Source: Humidesulfovibrio sp. (GTDB taxonomy: Bacteria; Desulfobacterota; Desulfovibrionia; Desulfovibrionales; Desulfovibrionaceae). From it: a stretch of DNA of 64,000 bases. Shown one piece after another: positions 1-7,563 of the stretch (position 1 is the first letter of the stretch; each line of letters opens with the position of its first letter). The stretch covers positions 1 through 64,000 of the forward strand of contig NZ_JAVHLD010000012.1 in the NCBI RefSeq assembly GCF_031082295.1. The letters are read 5' to 3'. A program made the position numbers and the translations under genes. The notes under the pieces were generated by a model. The model searched no databases. It saw only the letters and a program-made list of their open reading frames with translations, and had not been told where the DNA came from.

Positions 1-1674
1 GCCAAAGCATACGCTTACATCCGCCTCTCCTCGCAAGCGCAAGCCGCTGGCGACGGCGAACGCCGGCAACGTGAATCCGCGCAGCAGTTCGCTGGTCGGC
101 ACGGGTACGAGGTTGTCGAGTACCTCCAGGACATCGGCAAGTCCGCGTTCCGCAGTTCGAATGCCTTACATGGCGAATTGGCCGAGTTCCTCAAGATAGC
201 GCAAAAAGGTACACTCGAGAAGGGAACGCTCCTGATTGTCGAGTCGGTGGACCGCCTGTCGCGAGACGAACTTCAACCCTCCATACGGCTTTTACTCAAC
301 ATTTTCGACTACGGCCTTTTGCTCGGCATCATCTCCGAGGACAAAATCTTCAGCGAAATCAACTTCGATGATTTCCTGCAACTGCTCAACGACATGGCGC
401 GCTCAAACAAAGAGAGCGCCATGAAGTCCGTGCGATCCCTCGAAAATTGGAAGACAAAGCGGGAGAAAGCCAAGAAGGGAATCCCTGTCACCAAACAATG
501 TCCTCACTGGATGAAAGTCAAAAACGGCAAGTTCAAACTGATCCCAGAGCGCGTCGAGATCGTCAAACGGATATTCGCCTGGTACTCGGAGGGCAAGGGG
601 CAGGGCAAGATCGCCGACCTGCTGACGGAGAATGGCGTGCAGGCTTGGAACAAACGCAAGCCCGTCTGGCACCAAAGCTACATCTTCAAGTTGCTTCATA
701 ACCGGGCTGTCATCGGCGAATACCTGCCAGAAGTGACCACAGCGGGCGGCAGGAAAATCATCGAGACCATCGAAGGCTACTACCCGGCTATAATCGATAG
801 GGACACATTCGAGTTGATCCAGGATAAAACCCGGCTTCGGCGTGAGAACCACGCCGGGAGGAAGGGCAAAAAATACGCGAATCTTTTCCAAGGCATGACC
901 CGCTGCGATGTATGCGGCGCGCGGATGCGCTACCTTAACCATACAAAAGATGTCACGAGGAAAAGTGGTCTGCGGCCTTGGGCGCTCTATCTGGCATGTT
1001 CAAGCTCTCTCAAGAAAAGCGGGTGCAAGAACAAACAGTACTACAGCTACTTGCATATGGAAAACTTCATCCTGTCCGGCGTCCTGTCCGATATCGACAT
1101 CATCGAGGCCGCCGGTATGCACGTCGAGCGGCAGAAGCAGAATCAGGAGCGTGTGAAGGAGCTGGACGCGCAACTCATCCGGGTAAAGGCCACCATTGGC
1201 CGCATGATCGAGACGCTGGAGAACGACGACCTCGGGGACATGCCCGAACTCATTCAGGCGCTAGCGAAGAACCGCAAGCGGCGCACAGAACTGGAGGAGC
1301 AGCTTGCTACGGCGCGCGCCGGCGCGGCTGAAGCTCGCGAGGCCGCCCAATCTGCGGGTCTGTTCCGCCTCGTGGAGGAAGCCTACGGCGAGAAGATGCC
1401 AGAAGGCATCGACATGTCTGAAGAGGCCGTCTACTCCCGCCGGGTGCGCATCGCGGATCAGATGCGCGCTGTCATCGAGGATGTCGCGTTCCACGAGGAT
1501 CACATGATCCGCATCAAGACACGCGCTGGCACCGTCTACGAGCTTGTGAAGCGCGAATGGACGCGCATCGAAAAGAGCAAGCGCATCGGCGCCAAGGGCA
1601 CCCTGACTGCCCGAAGCTACGCAGGCCGCGCCGTCATGCAGCTTGGAACCGAAGATGACGAGGAGGCAAAGTAG
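1..1674 (+). CDS. Large serine recombinase (site-specific integrase), 5' end outside window
   Basis: The reading frame is open from base 1, so the start lies just outside the window. Seen: an N-terminal resolvase-like domain beginning AYIRLSS, where the first Ser after RL is the likely nucleophile; the DRLSRD motif typical of serine recombinases; a central recombinase domain (about residues 150-260); a zinc-ribbon module (CDVCGARM, then two further Cys, about residues 300-345); and a C-terminal coiled coil rich in Leu/Glu. This is the layout of large serine integrases of phages and integrative elements. Such enzymes cut and rejoin two att sites through a phosphoserine intermediate. It sits at the edge of an accessory block (to about 7560) and is its probable integrase. 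No att core was identified. Confidence 0.93.
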   Translation, partial: AKAYAYIRLSSQAQAAGDGERRQRESAQQFAGRHGYEVVEYLQDIGKSAFRSSNALHGELAEFLKIAQKGTLEKGTLLIVESVDRLSRDELQPSIRLLLNIFDYGLLLGIISEDKIFSEINFDDFLQLLNDMARSNKESAMKSVRSLENWKTKREKAKKGIPVTKQCPHWMKVKNGKFKLIPERVEIVKRIFAWYSEGKGQGKIADLLTENGVQAWNKRKPVWHQSYIFKLLHNRAVIGEYLPEVTTAGGRKIIETIEGYYPAIIDRDTFELIQDKTRLRRENHAGRKGKKYANLFQGMTRCDVCGARMRYLNHTKDVTRKSGLRPWALYLACSSSLKKSGCKNKQYYSYLHMENFILSGVLSDIDIIEAAGMHVERQKQNQERVKELDAQLIRVKATIGRMIETLENDDLGDMPELIQALAKNRKRRTELEEQLATARAGAAEAREAAQSAGLFRLVEEAYGEKMPEGIDMSEEAVYSRRVRIADQMRAVIEDVAFHEDHMIRIKTRAGTVYELVKREWTRIEKSKRIGAKGTLTARSYAGRAVMQLGTEDDEEAK

Positions 1675-1850
1675 CCACTAGCCTCCTTTCCTTCTCCATT
1701 TCCTTGTCCCGTCCTTTGCCTTCGCTTCCTTCTTTCTTGCCCCCATTCCTTGCTTCCTTGCATTGTCAGGCTCCCAAACGTAAGCCGCCGGACAACAAGC
1801 CCGGCGGCAACACTTCGCAACGCCCCGTCCGGGTCGTCACAATTTCCCTG

Positions 1851-2768
1851 CTATCGCACCGTCAGCGACGCGGAGTTCCCGCAGTCCTTGGTCACGAAAA
1901 GGTGCCGGAGGCCGGGGTCGTCGTTCGAAACCAAGACTCCAGAGCGGTTGTGACCATTGCGCCAGCGAGGCGATCCGGCGGGATGCCAGATGGCGCAGTC
2001 GTGCCACCATTCGCCCAAGTCTTCGACGGGCTTCGTCTGCGCGGCTTCGCGAAGAAGCTCGGTCGTAAGCGGCACATGGGGCCGCGGCTTGTACTGCGCA
2101 GCCATAAGTTCCGCGGAGCGACGGTTCGCGTCTGTTGGTGCTTCGGGCTCCCATGCTTCGCCCCATGCCGTTCTGTTGCGGACGATGACCTTGGCGGCCA
2201 ACTCGAGCGGATACTTTGCTGCGAAGAGCACGCCGGGGCGGCGGGCAAACGACAGCACGAGCGAGCCGCTTGGCCTCGCGAAATCGCCGTGGGGCCACAA
2301 ATGGCCTATCTGGCGGAACGGCGGAATGACGGAGTCCGTCGCCGAGATGAGCATGCCACAAATGGGACGCAGCATGGCTGTGATGTCACCGCTGGGCGAC
2401 GGCCACGCGCCGATGAGTTCCACCGCATCCCTGCTGCCAAGTGAAACGAAGGTGTAGGGTGAGCCGGAGCCGTCAAGGGAGAACGCAGCGGGCGGGAGCG
2501 CATCGAGTTCGCGCCAGACGCGGCCCGCGCCGCCCAGCGCTTCCGCGTGAAGGACGAGTCGACGTTGCACGGAGAGCACGTCTCGGACCGTCGTGCGGTG
2601 CACACGGCCCTGCGAGTCCAAACAGCCGACCAAGTGGGGGTTGCCCGCCGCTTCGGCGAGCAGCAACTGCCGGGTGATGGAGGAACGGCACGGCTTGCCG
2701 GTCCTCCGCGACAAGCAAGGCAGCACTATTGCTTGGGCCAGTGTTGTGAGCGTGAGTCTCGTGGTCAT
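1851..2768 (-). CDS. Hypothetical protein of the island, 305 aa
   Basis: The start is well supported: an AGGAGGGATC Shine-Dalgarno lies directly before the ATG that begins MTTRLTLTTLAQ. The protein is mostly soluble, with many Trp/Pro/Arg residues and no membrane segment or signal peptide that I see. I do not recognise a family. It is divergent from the 148-residue membrane protein downstream and convergent with the recombinase gene. Its position suggests a cargo gene of the integrated element. Function unknown. Confidence 0.72.
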   Translation of the reverse strand: MTTRLTLTTLAQAIVLPCLSRRTGKPCRSSITRQLLLAEAAGNPHLVGCLDSQGRVHRTTVRDVLSVQRRLVLHAEALGGAGRVWRELDALPPAAFSLDGSGSPYTFVSLGSRDAVELIGAWPSPSGDITAMLRPICGMLISATDSVIPPFRQIGHLWPHGDFARPSGSLVLSFARRPGVLFAAKYPLELAAKVIVRNRTAWGEAWEPEAPTDANRRSAELMAAQYKPRPHVPLTTELLREAAQTKPVEDLGEWWHDCAIWHPAGSPRWRNGHNRSGVLVSNDDPGLRHLFVTKDCGNSASLTVR

Positions 2769-2944
2769 GATCCCTCCTGGTTTTGGTGAAAGGGATCACG
2801 ATCTCTCGAATTCTCGCTGAAAAATCTAGATCAGAAATTTGCGAAATGACGATTTCAAAGTCTTGACTTCAGCATCGTGCCACAGCGGTCCAGGCAATAA
2901 ATTTCCTTCATTCCTTCGGCTAGACCATCGCTACACGCACGTTA

Positions 2945-3023
2945 GCACGAGCGCGCCGTGCGGCAAGGCGACCCCATTCGGGGGCGGCTACGCCGCGCCT
3001 TGCCCCACGCCGCTTGCTCGTGC
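2945..3023. other. Long interrupted inverted repeat in a gene-free stretch
   Basis: Between the two island genes (2769-3319) I see no convincing reading frame, but there is a long imperfect hairpin. GCACGAGC (2945-2952) pairs with GCTCGTGC (3016-3023), CGTG (2957-2960) with CACG (3006-3009), and GGCAAGGCG (2962-2970) with CGCCTTGCC (2996-3004). A CCCC-attc-GGGG hairpin (2972-2983) sits inside. It may be a structured RNA, a recombination site or a protein-binding palindrome; the sequence does not say which, nor the strand. Confidence 0.45.
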
Positions 3024-3319
3024 AGCGCACAGCTATGGGGCGACGGTCGAAGATGTCTCGCCGCCGGTGGGGGGCTCGGGTCATAGATGTTGTAGGGAGG
3101 GCGTACCGGCCCGCTTTGAAAGGGTGAGGTCATCTTCCTCAAGGTTTGTGAGCGCTGAAAGGCAGCGGAGTACCTACGCGCTTGCGCCCAGTTCTGGACG
3201 GCTAGCCAACTCGTACACGATTTTCATTAAACACCTGAAGTCGATCACTTTTTCCTGGGCTCTTCTCTCGGTTTGTGCTATAGATTGATTCCCAAAACGC
3301 ACAAAACCAAGGAGAAAAT

Positions 3320-3766
3320 ATGGACGGAATCTTCATCTGCACAGCGCTGCTCATCGCCATCGTGCTCCTGCGTCAGCGTGGGCAGGAGTCGGACGCGTTA
3401 GCTTACGCGCCGGTTCGCGTGGCCCCGGACGACACCGCCACCGCTGCTGTCATCTGCGGCAGCGGCCTCATGACGCATGAGGGCTCGCTCCTCTTCAGCG
3501 ACGACGACTGGCCGACAAACAGCGCGACGGACGACAGCACCATATCCTTCGGCTACGAGTCGGATACGAGCCGATGGACTGACCCGACGTATGCGTACGA
3601 GCTGGATAATATCTATCACGGTACGCTCGTTGACCCGACGTACCATGACGACAGCTTCACCAACTCATCCACCTTTGACGACTCGTTCTCATCGAGTAGC
3701 TTCGATGACAGTTGTTCAAGTAGCAGCTTCGACGATTCCTTCTCATCTAGCAGCTTCGACGACTAG
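3320..3766 (+). CDS. Small membrane-anchored protein with C-terminal Ser/Asp repeats, 148 aa
   Basis: An AAGGAG Shine-Dalgarno precedes the ATG. Residues 3-17 (IFICTALLIAIVLL) form one hydrophobic segment, probably a membrane anchor or uncleaved signal. The middle is acidic (SDDDWPTNS and similar). The last 40 residues are imperfect nine-residue repeats of the type FDDSFSSSS, three copies plus a partial, with one Phe-to-Cys change (FDDSCSSSS). The tail is low-complexity, polar and acidic, so it is probably disordered and exposed. A strong hairpin follows at 3805. I do not know the function; a surface or regulatory role in the mobile element is only inference. Confidence 0.75.
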   Translation: MDGIFICTALLIAIVLLRQRGQESDALAYAPVRVAPDDTATAAVICGSGLMTHEGSLLFSDDDWPTNSATDDSTISFGYESDTSRWTDPTYAYELDNIYHGTLVDPTYHDDSFTNSSTFDDSFSSSSFDDSCSSSSFDDSFSSSSFDD

Positions 3767-3804
3767 CTGACAGAGACTCTTGCCGTACCGAGACGGCACA
3801 GCAA

Positions 3805-3826
3805 AAGGGGGCCTTGCGGCCCCCTT
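3805..3826 (+). terminator. Hairpin terminator after the Ser/Asp-repeat gene
   Basis: Perfect 9-bp stem AAGGGGGCC (3805-3813) with GGCCCCCTT (3818-3826) around a TTGC loop, 38 bases after the stop codon. There is no long T tract on the plus side, but the minus-strand reading ends in TTTT, so it may also stop minus-strand transcripts leaving the intron-like RNA at 3885-4600. Confidence 0.7.
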
Positions 3827-3884
3827 ATCATTTGATGATCCATGATTCGGAATCCTGCCTTGACCGACCTAGTCTCCTTTGCCC

Positions 3885-4600
3885 GGACGCATTTCCTCGT
3901 CCCGTCTGCCCTTCGCTTACAGCTCGGTAGCCAACCGATACCTGCCACGGATTGTTTGTCCGTGGTCGGGCGCAGACGTTGCCTTTGCAGGGGGTTACTA
4001 TGAGACCTCTGTGTCCTGCACGCCGAATCGGCGTACAGGGTACATCCTCGATTCCATTGAAACGGCACTTTCCAAGCCAGTTGATAGCCAGCTAGTATCT
4101 TGTCAGTACGCCGCCGTGGGCTTTTACCCCACATGCCGATATCAACCGCCTTAGGCGCTATCTGTGCTCATGATTTCACCGCCAGGGCATTCTTCCTGGC
4201 ATCTGCTTCTTTCGGCCCCCGAGGTGTCACAGCGGGGCGGTACTCCAAGGCTAGTACATGAGTTTTATAGCGATAGTTCCTCTCGTCGCCGTAGCGGTGC
4301 GGGTCGGGCTTTCGCCCTTTAGCATGGCTGCTCTAGCCGCATCGTGCTTATTTCCGGTTGCCAGCCGGTTTCGTCACGCGCAGCCGCCATGCCCCTTCCA
4401 CGTCACGATCCAAGCCCGTGAGGGCGTAGGTGTCGTCCCGTGACCTGGGTTTCCCAGGTTTGCAGCATTCAACGTATCCAAGCGCACCAACTCGTTGATA
4501 GCCATGATCTCAACGACACTTCACACCTTCTGCTAACGCAAAAGTAGCTTGTGCCGCTGGATCCCGAACCGTACAGGCGCGTTTCCGTCGCATACGGCTC
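3885..4600 (-). ncRNA. Candidate circularly permuted group II intron RNA
   Basis: Read on the minus strand, the order is: domain V (4600-4566), domain VI (4559-4511), a 19-nt spacer (4506-4488), then a GTGCGC start at 4487, the 5' consensus of group II introns. A structured region of about 600 nt follows. It contains a GUUGAUA/UAUCAAC helix (4146-4140 with 4086-4080), an 11-bp hairpin (4039-4015), a multi-hairpin domain closed by a GTCTGC-type stem (3977-3904) and a short GGACG/CGTCC hairpin (3902-3885). No second domain V follows. Canonical introns end, not begin, with domains V-VI, so the order fits a circularly permuted intron, a class known from published work. A further hairpin with a perfect 9-bp outer stem precedes domain V (4674-4611). 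No reverse transcriptase is encoded. Boundaries are approximate. Alternatives are adjoining fragments of two ordinary introns. Confidence 0.58.
4566..4600 (-). ncRNA. Group II intron domain V motif
   Basis: On the minus strand the motif starts GAGCCGTA and ends TACGGTTC, which pair over 8 bp and include the conserved AGC triad. The upper stem is GCG-A-CG / CG-CGC capped by a GAAA tetraloop, and a small bulge lies on the 3' side. This matches the hallmark domain V fold, though it is 35 nt rather than the usual 34. It is followed by a domain VI-like hairpin whose outer stem CAGCGGCAC/GTGTCGTTG is 9 bp including wobbles. Confidence 0.72.
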
Positions 4601-4680
4601 TCCGGTTGCGAGCAAACTTGATGAGACCGTCGCTGGCTAGACGATGGCTACTGGTTGGCTACCAGAAGTTTGCTCTCGAT

Positions 4681-5137
4681 CAAAACGGCAGGGTTAACGA
4701 TTCCGATTGGCATGGCGAAGACGAGCGCCTGGATTGGGAGCGCACGTCTCCTGGTCTGTTGTTCCTCCTCTGTACGGGTTTGCGCATCCCTTCTTGCGGC
4801 ACGTGAGTGACGTCCACTGCGGGCCGTGTCGGTGTGAGGGCCGACGGGGTAGAATGCGGGGCTGCGCACAGCATACCACGTCGGTGCCGGCGATGCGCAA
4901 GGGCAGCGGGCAGGAAAGGCTCGAAGTCAGTCCACCTCAATGATGAAGCCATTTACACTTTATGTTTCAGAATATTGCGTGTCATCGAATGCGCTAGACG
5001 CGGCATGCCGGCCGCGATTGTGAAAAAAGTAATTTCGACCAACCCCGGATTTCACGTTGACGGATTTCCCTCAAGCAGTCAGCCGTGATTTGATGGCCCC
5101 CCTTTCCGCAACCTTTAACCCGTATACGGAGGTATAC
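4681..5137. other. Stretch without a convincing gene
   Basis: Several short open frames exist on both strands, but none has a good ribosome-binding site together with recognisable protein composition. The 3' part (from about 4950) is AT-richer than its surroundings and probably holds the promoter of the downstream three-gene island operon. I could not fix promoter boxes with confidence. On the minus strand it would be the upstream leader of the intron-like RNA. Confidence 0.4.
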
Positions 5138-5377
5138 ATGGCCATTATCAAAAAGGCGACGAAGTGCGACAAGCAGCTCAACATCAAGATTACCGTGCAG
5201 GTTCATGCCCGCTATGAAGCGGTCAAGAAGGCTTGCCTAGCGAAGAGCTGGGTGTTCACTCTCCAGCCGGACTTCGAGTCTTGGTTGAACACGCAGCTTG
5301 ACGGTGCGGAAAAGGAGCTTGCCGCTCACGACAAGACGTTGGCGAAGCAGGCGACCGAGACCGGTGTCGGCGCGTAG
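5138..5377 (+). CDS. Small hypothetical protein, 79 aa, first gene of island operon
   Basis: The start is set at the ATG following CGGAGGTATAC, a good Shine-Dalgarno, rather than at an upstream in-frame ATG (5057) without one. The product begins MAIIKKATKCDKQLNIKI and is Lys/Ala-rich and soluble, with a beta-like start followed by helices. I do not recognise it. The next gene starts 2 bases after its stop codon, so the two are probably cotranslated. Confidence 0.65.
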   Translation: MAIIKKATKCDKQLNIKITVQVHARYEAVKKACLAKSWVFTLQPDFESWLNTQLDGAEKELAAHDKTLAKQATETGVGA

Positions 5378-5379
5378 CC

Positions 5380-6435
5380 GTGGGCATCATAAAGGAATAC
5401 CAGCGGCCCGGGCCGGGGGACGTTGCGCTCGTGCGCCGAGCGCAACGCTCCCTTGCCTTGGCTGGCCGACATCACGATCTGATGCGGTACCTCGAGCGTG
5501 ACAGTTTCCAGAATGTCGCCGGGGCGCTTGTCGAGCGCTACATGCCGCGCTCCAGCCGGAAGCAGCTTGAGATAGCCGAGGTCTTCGGTGAGCTCTACGC
5601 TGTCTGGTTCGTGCTCGCGCCCATCGCCAATGGCGCACAAGGCTACTGGCGCCCGTGGTGGTGCCCCGGCGTCTTCACAAGCTGGATGCGTATCGAAGCG
5701 AATCGCTTTCACCGTTGCTGGCTCGGGCATGTCGGCTACGACTGGACAACCACGCAGATAGCGCCCGGTGCGGCGGCGGCACGAATCACCGACGAGGCGT
5801 TCATCGCCCACGTGCAGTGTCTGCTTGACCATGCGGCCGGGGGTACGCTGCGCGCCAGCTTCGCCCGGTACGTCCTGGGCAGCCTTGCTTGGCGGCATCT
5901 GGCAGAGACTACTCTGTCCGTAGCCCGCGAGTACCGTGCGGGCATGATGTGGAACGAAGACGGCTGTTGGCTCATGTCGGCGAAGCCGTTCGAAGGTGTC
6001 GGCGCGGTGTGGACCGACCTGCGCGAGCAGCCGGCGAAGGTTCTCGCTTGGGAAGCGCACGTAGCCAAAGGCTTACTGTACGCTAGGATGCATGACGTGT
6101 CCGTGCAGCGCCTGAAAGAGAGCGTGCGCACGGCGCTGGCCTCCGACGCCTCTCCCGAGCACAAACTCCGGCGCATCAACGCCGCGGCGCGTAGCTTTTA
6201 CCACTTCGCGCGCTACGCGTTTGACGCTCGGCAACAAGCGCAAGAGCTTGAGGCCTGGATATGGCGGCGCGTGAACCGGCACATCGTTCAGACTACGCCG
6301 CCGCTTACCGGCCGGTACTTCAATCTGCGCCACGTCCCCTGGGACACGCGGCTGCACTTCGAAAGGAAGTCGTATCTGCTGGATAAAGACGTGTCCGAAG
6401 AGCAGTGGATCAACCTGTGGAACCCGCACCGGTAG
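5380..6435 (+). CDS. Hypothetical island protein, 351 aa
   Basis: It starts with GTG two bases after the previous stop; initiation is probably coupled, since no strong Shine-Dalgarno is visible. The protein is rich in Trp, Arg and Tyr, largely helical by composition, with no signal peptide, membrane segment or motif that I recognise. Codon use resembles the flanking island genes and is less GC3-biased than the host genes beyond 7560. It may be a replication, maturation or RNA-binding function of the element, but that is a guess from position only. Confidence 0.62.
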   Translation: MGIIKEYQRPGPGDVALVRRAQRSLALAGRHHDLMRYLERDSFQNVAGALVERYMPRSSRKQLEIAEVFGELYAVWFVLAPIANGAQGYWRPWWCPGVFTSWMRIEANRFHRCWLGHVGYDWTTTQIAPGAAAARITDEAFIAHVQCLLDHAAGGTLRASFARYVLGSLAWRHLAETTLSVAREYRAGMMWNEDGCWLMSAKPFEGVGAVWTDLREQPAKVLAWEAHVAKGLLYARMHDVSVQRLKESVRTALASDASPEHKLRRINAAARSFYHFARYAFDARQQAQELEAWIWRRVNRHIVQTTPPLTGRYFNLRHVPWDTRLHFERKSYLLDKDVSEEQWINLWNPHR

Positions 6436-6454
6436 CGGGAAGGTAGGAGTATAG

Positions 6455-6862
6455 ATGTCGCTCACGTACGACAAGGATGGCTTCAAGCTCTCCATCACCG
6501 CCGGTGTCGCAGACGAGGCGAAGGGCAAGCGACGCTGGACTAGGGTGGCAGCCAACTTCATGGGGTATTCATGCTCTGATCTGGAGAGCCTGGCCACGCT
6601 CAAGGCATGTCTCGACTGCTTCCGTCGGGGCCAGCTCGCCCGTGGCAAGCCGCAGCCATGTCTGGGGACGGAAGCGGATGGCGTACTGTTCGCCGTTCGG
6701 CAAAAGGACAAAGTGCTGTACCTGCAGATGCAGCGCATGGTCGACGGGCGCATGACCGAGGAGACATATCTCGCGCAGCTCGACGCAGCCCGGCTTGAGA
6801 TAGCCGTCGGAAAAGCCTTTCAGGCCCTGTCGCCCGTAACCGTGTGGGGACCGGAGCCATAA
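6455..6862 (+). CDS. Hypothetical island protein, 135 aa
   Basis: The ATG lies 20 bases after the preceding stop, with GGAAGGTAGGAG upstream as ribosome-binding site. The small soluble protein begins MSLTYDKDGFKLSITAGV, alternating in a beta-strand-like way, and ends in a predicted helix (about residues 90-125). No recognised domain, signal or membrane segment. It is the third gene of the 5138-6862 operon. Function unknown. Confidence 0.62.
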   Translation: MSLTYDKDGFKLSITAGVADEAKGKRRWTRVAANFMGYSCSDLESLATLKACLDCFRRGQLARGKPQPCLGTEADGVLFAVRQKDKVLYLQMQRMVDGRMTEETYLAQLDAARLEIAVGKAFQALSPVTVWGPEP

Positions 6863-6986
6863 CAACAAGCAAAGCAACAGGGGCGGACACGCAAAACCAC
6901 TCACAGTGCATCCCACTAACCTGCTACTAAGTCTGGTGGGTACGGTTCAGCTAACGGATGGCACATTCAGCAAATTTGAGGAAAAC

Positions 6987-7339
6987 ATGATGAAGAAACA
7001 GATGCTTGTCATGCCCACTTACACTACAATCTACAAGGATGGCAGGTAGCTGCGGCTCCCTGCTGCTGTGGAGAAGATCGGCTTGCCTCTGCGCACGTTC
7101 CGTGCTTGGCGCAATAAGTACCGCTTAGATTCCAATAGCTCGGGATTGTTCGCGAAGTCGACAAGTTCGTGTTTTTCGATCTGAACGCCTGGGCTCGCTA
7201 TCTTGAACGTATCCAGATGGCGGCTGTCAAGGATGCGAAGGCGCGGCAGAACCGCTTCTGCCTCGTCCTTTTCTTTCCTGCCGCAGCCATCGCGATGGCC
7301 ATCGCCGCAGCGTTGCTCCGAGACGGGTGCAAATGTTAA
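6987..7339 (+). pseudogene. Decayed small DNA-binding (excisionase-like) gene
   Basis: A GAGG ribosome-binding site precedes ATG at 6987, but the frame meets TAG at 7047 after 20 codons. The same frame continues with LRLPAAVEKIGLPLRTFRAW, a winged-helix/helix-turn-helix-like stretch. Near 7144 a frameshift is needed to continue as IVREVDKFVFFDLNAWARYL, then a Lys/Arg-rich linker and a short hydrophobic C-terminus ending at TAA 7337. The reconstructed product resembles small excisionase or AlpA-type DNA-binding proteins with a C-terminal hydrophobic tail. The family call is tentative. A nonsense codon plus a frameshift make it a probable pseudogene. Confidence 0.5.
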
Positions 7340-7563
7340 CCGGCGAGTTCCTTCTTCCTTTGTCTTGGCATGAGATAGATGCGGGAAATCATCAACCCAG
7401 CGGCACTTCGGCTCTTCGTTACCATAGGGGCCAATCAATGATCAGAGCAAGTCTGGCGACGGCCAAGAAGGCCTTCTCATTTGCCTTCACAACAGTCCCC
7501 ACTCTTTGCCAGTGCCCAGCACGGAACTCTCCTTCGGAAGACGCATCAAACACGAACACACGG

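Noticed and set aside
3763-4134. 123-codon minus-strand frame inside the intron-like region, considered as the start of an intron-encoded reverse transcriptase
   Set aside because: No reverse transcriptase motif, and the frame crosses strong RNA hairpins.
4680-4952. Minus-strand 90-codon frame leading into the intron-like RNA
   Set aside because: No ribosome-binding site and Arg/Ser-rich composition; several competing frames of the same quality exist there.
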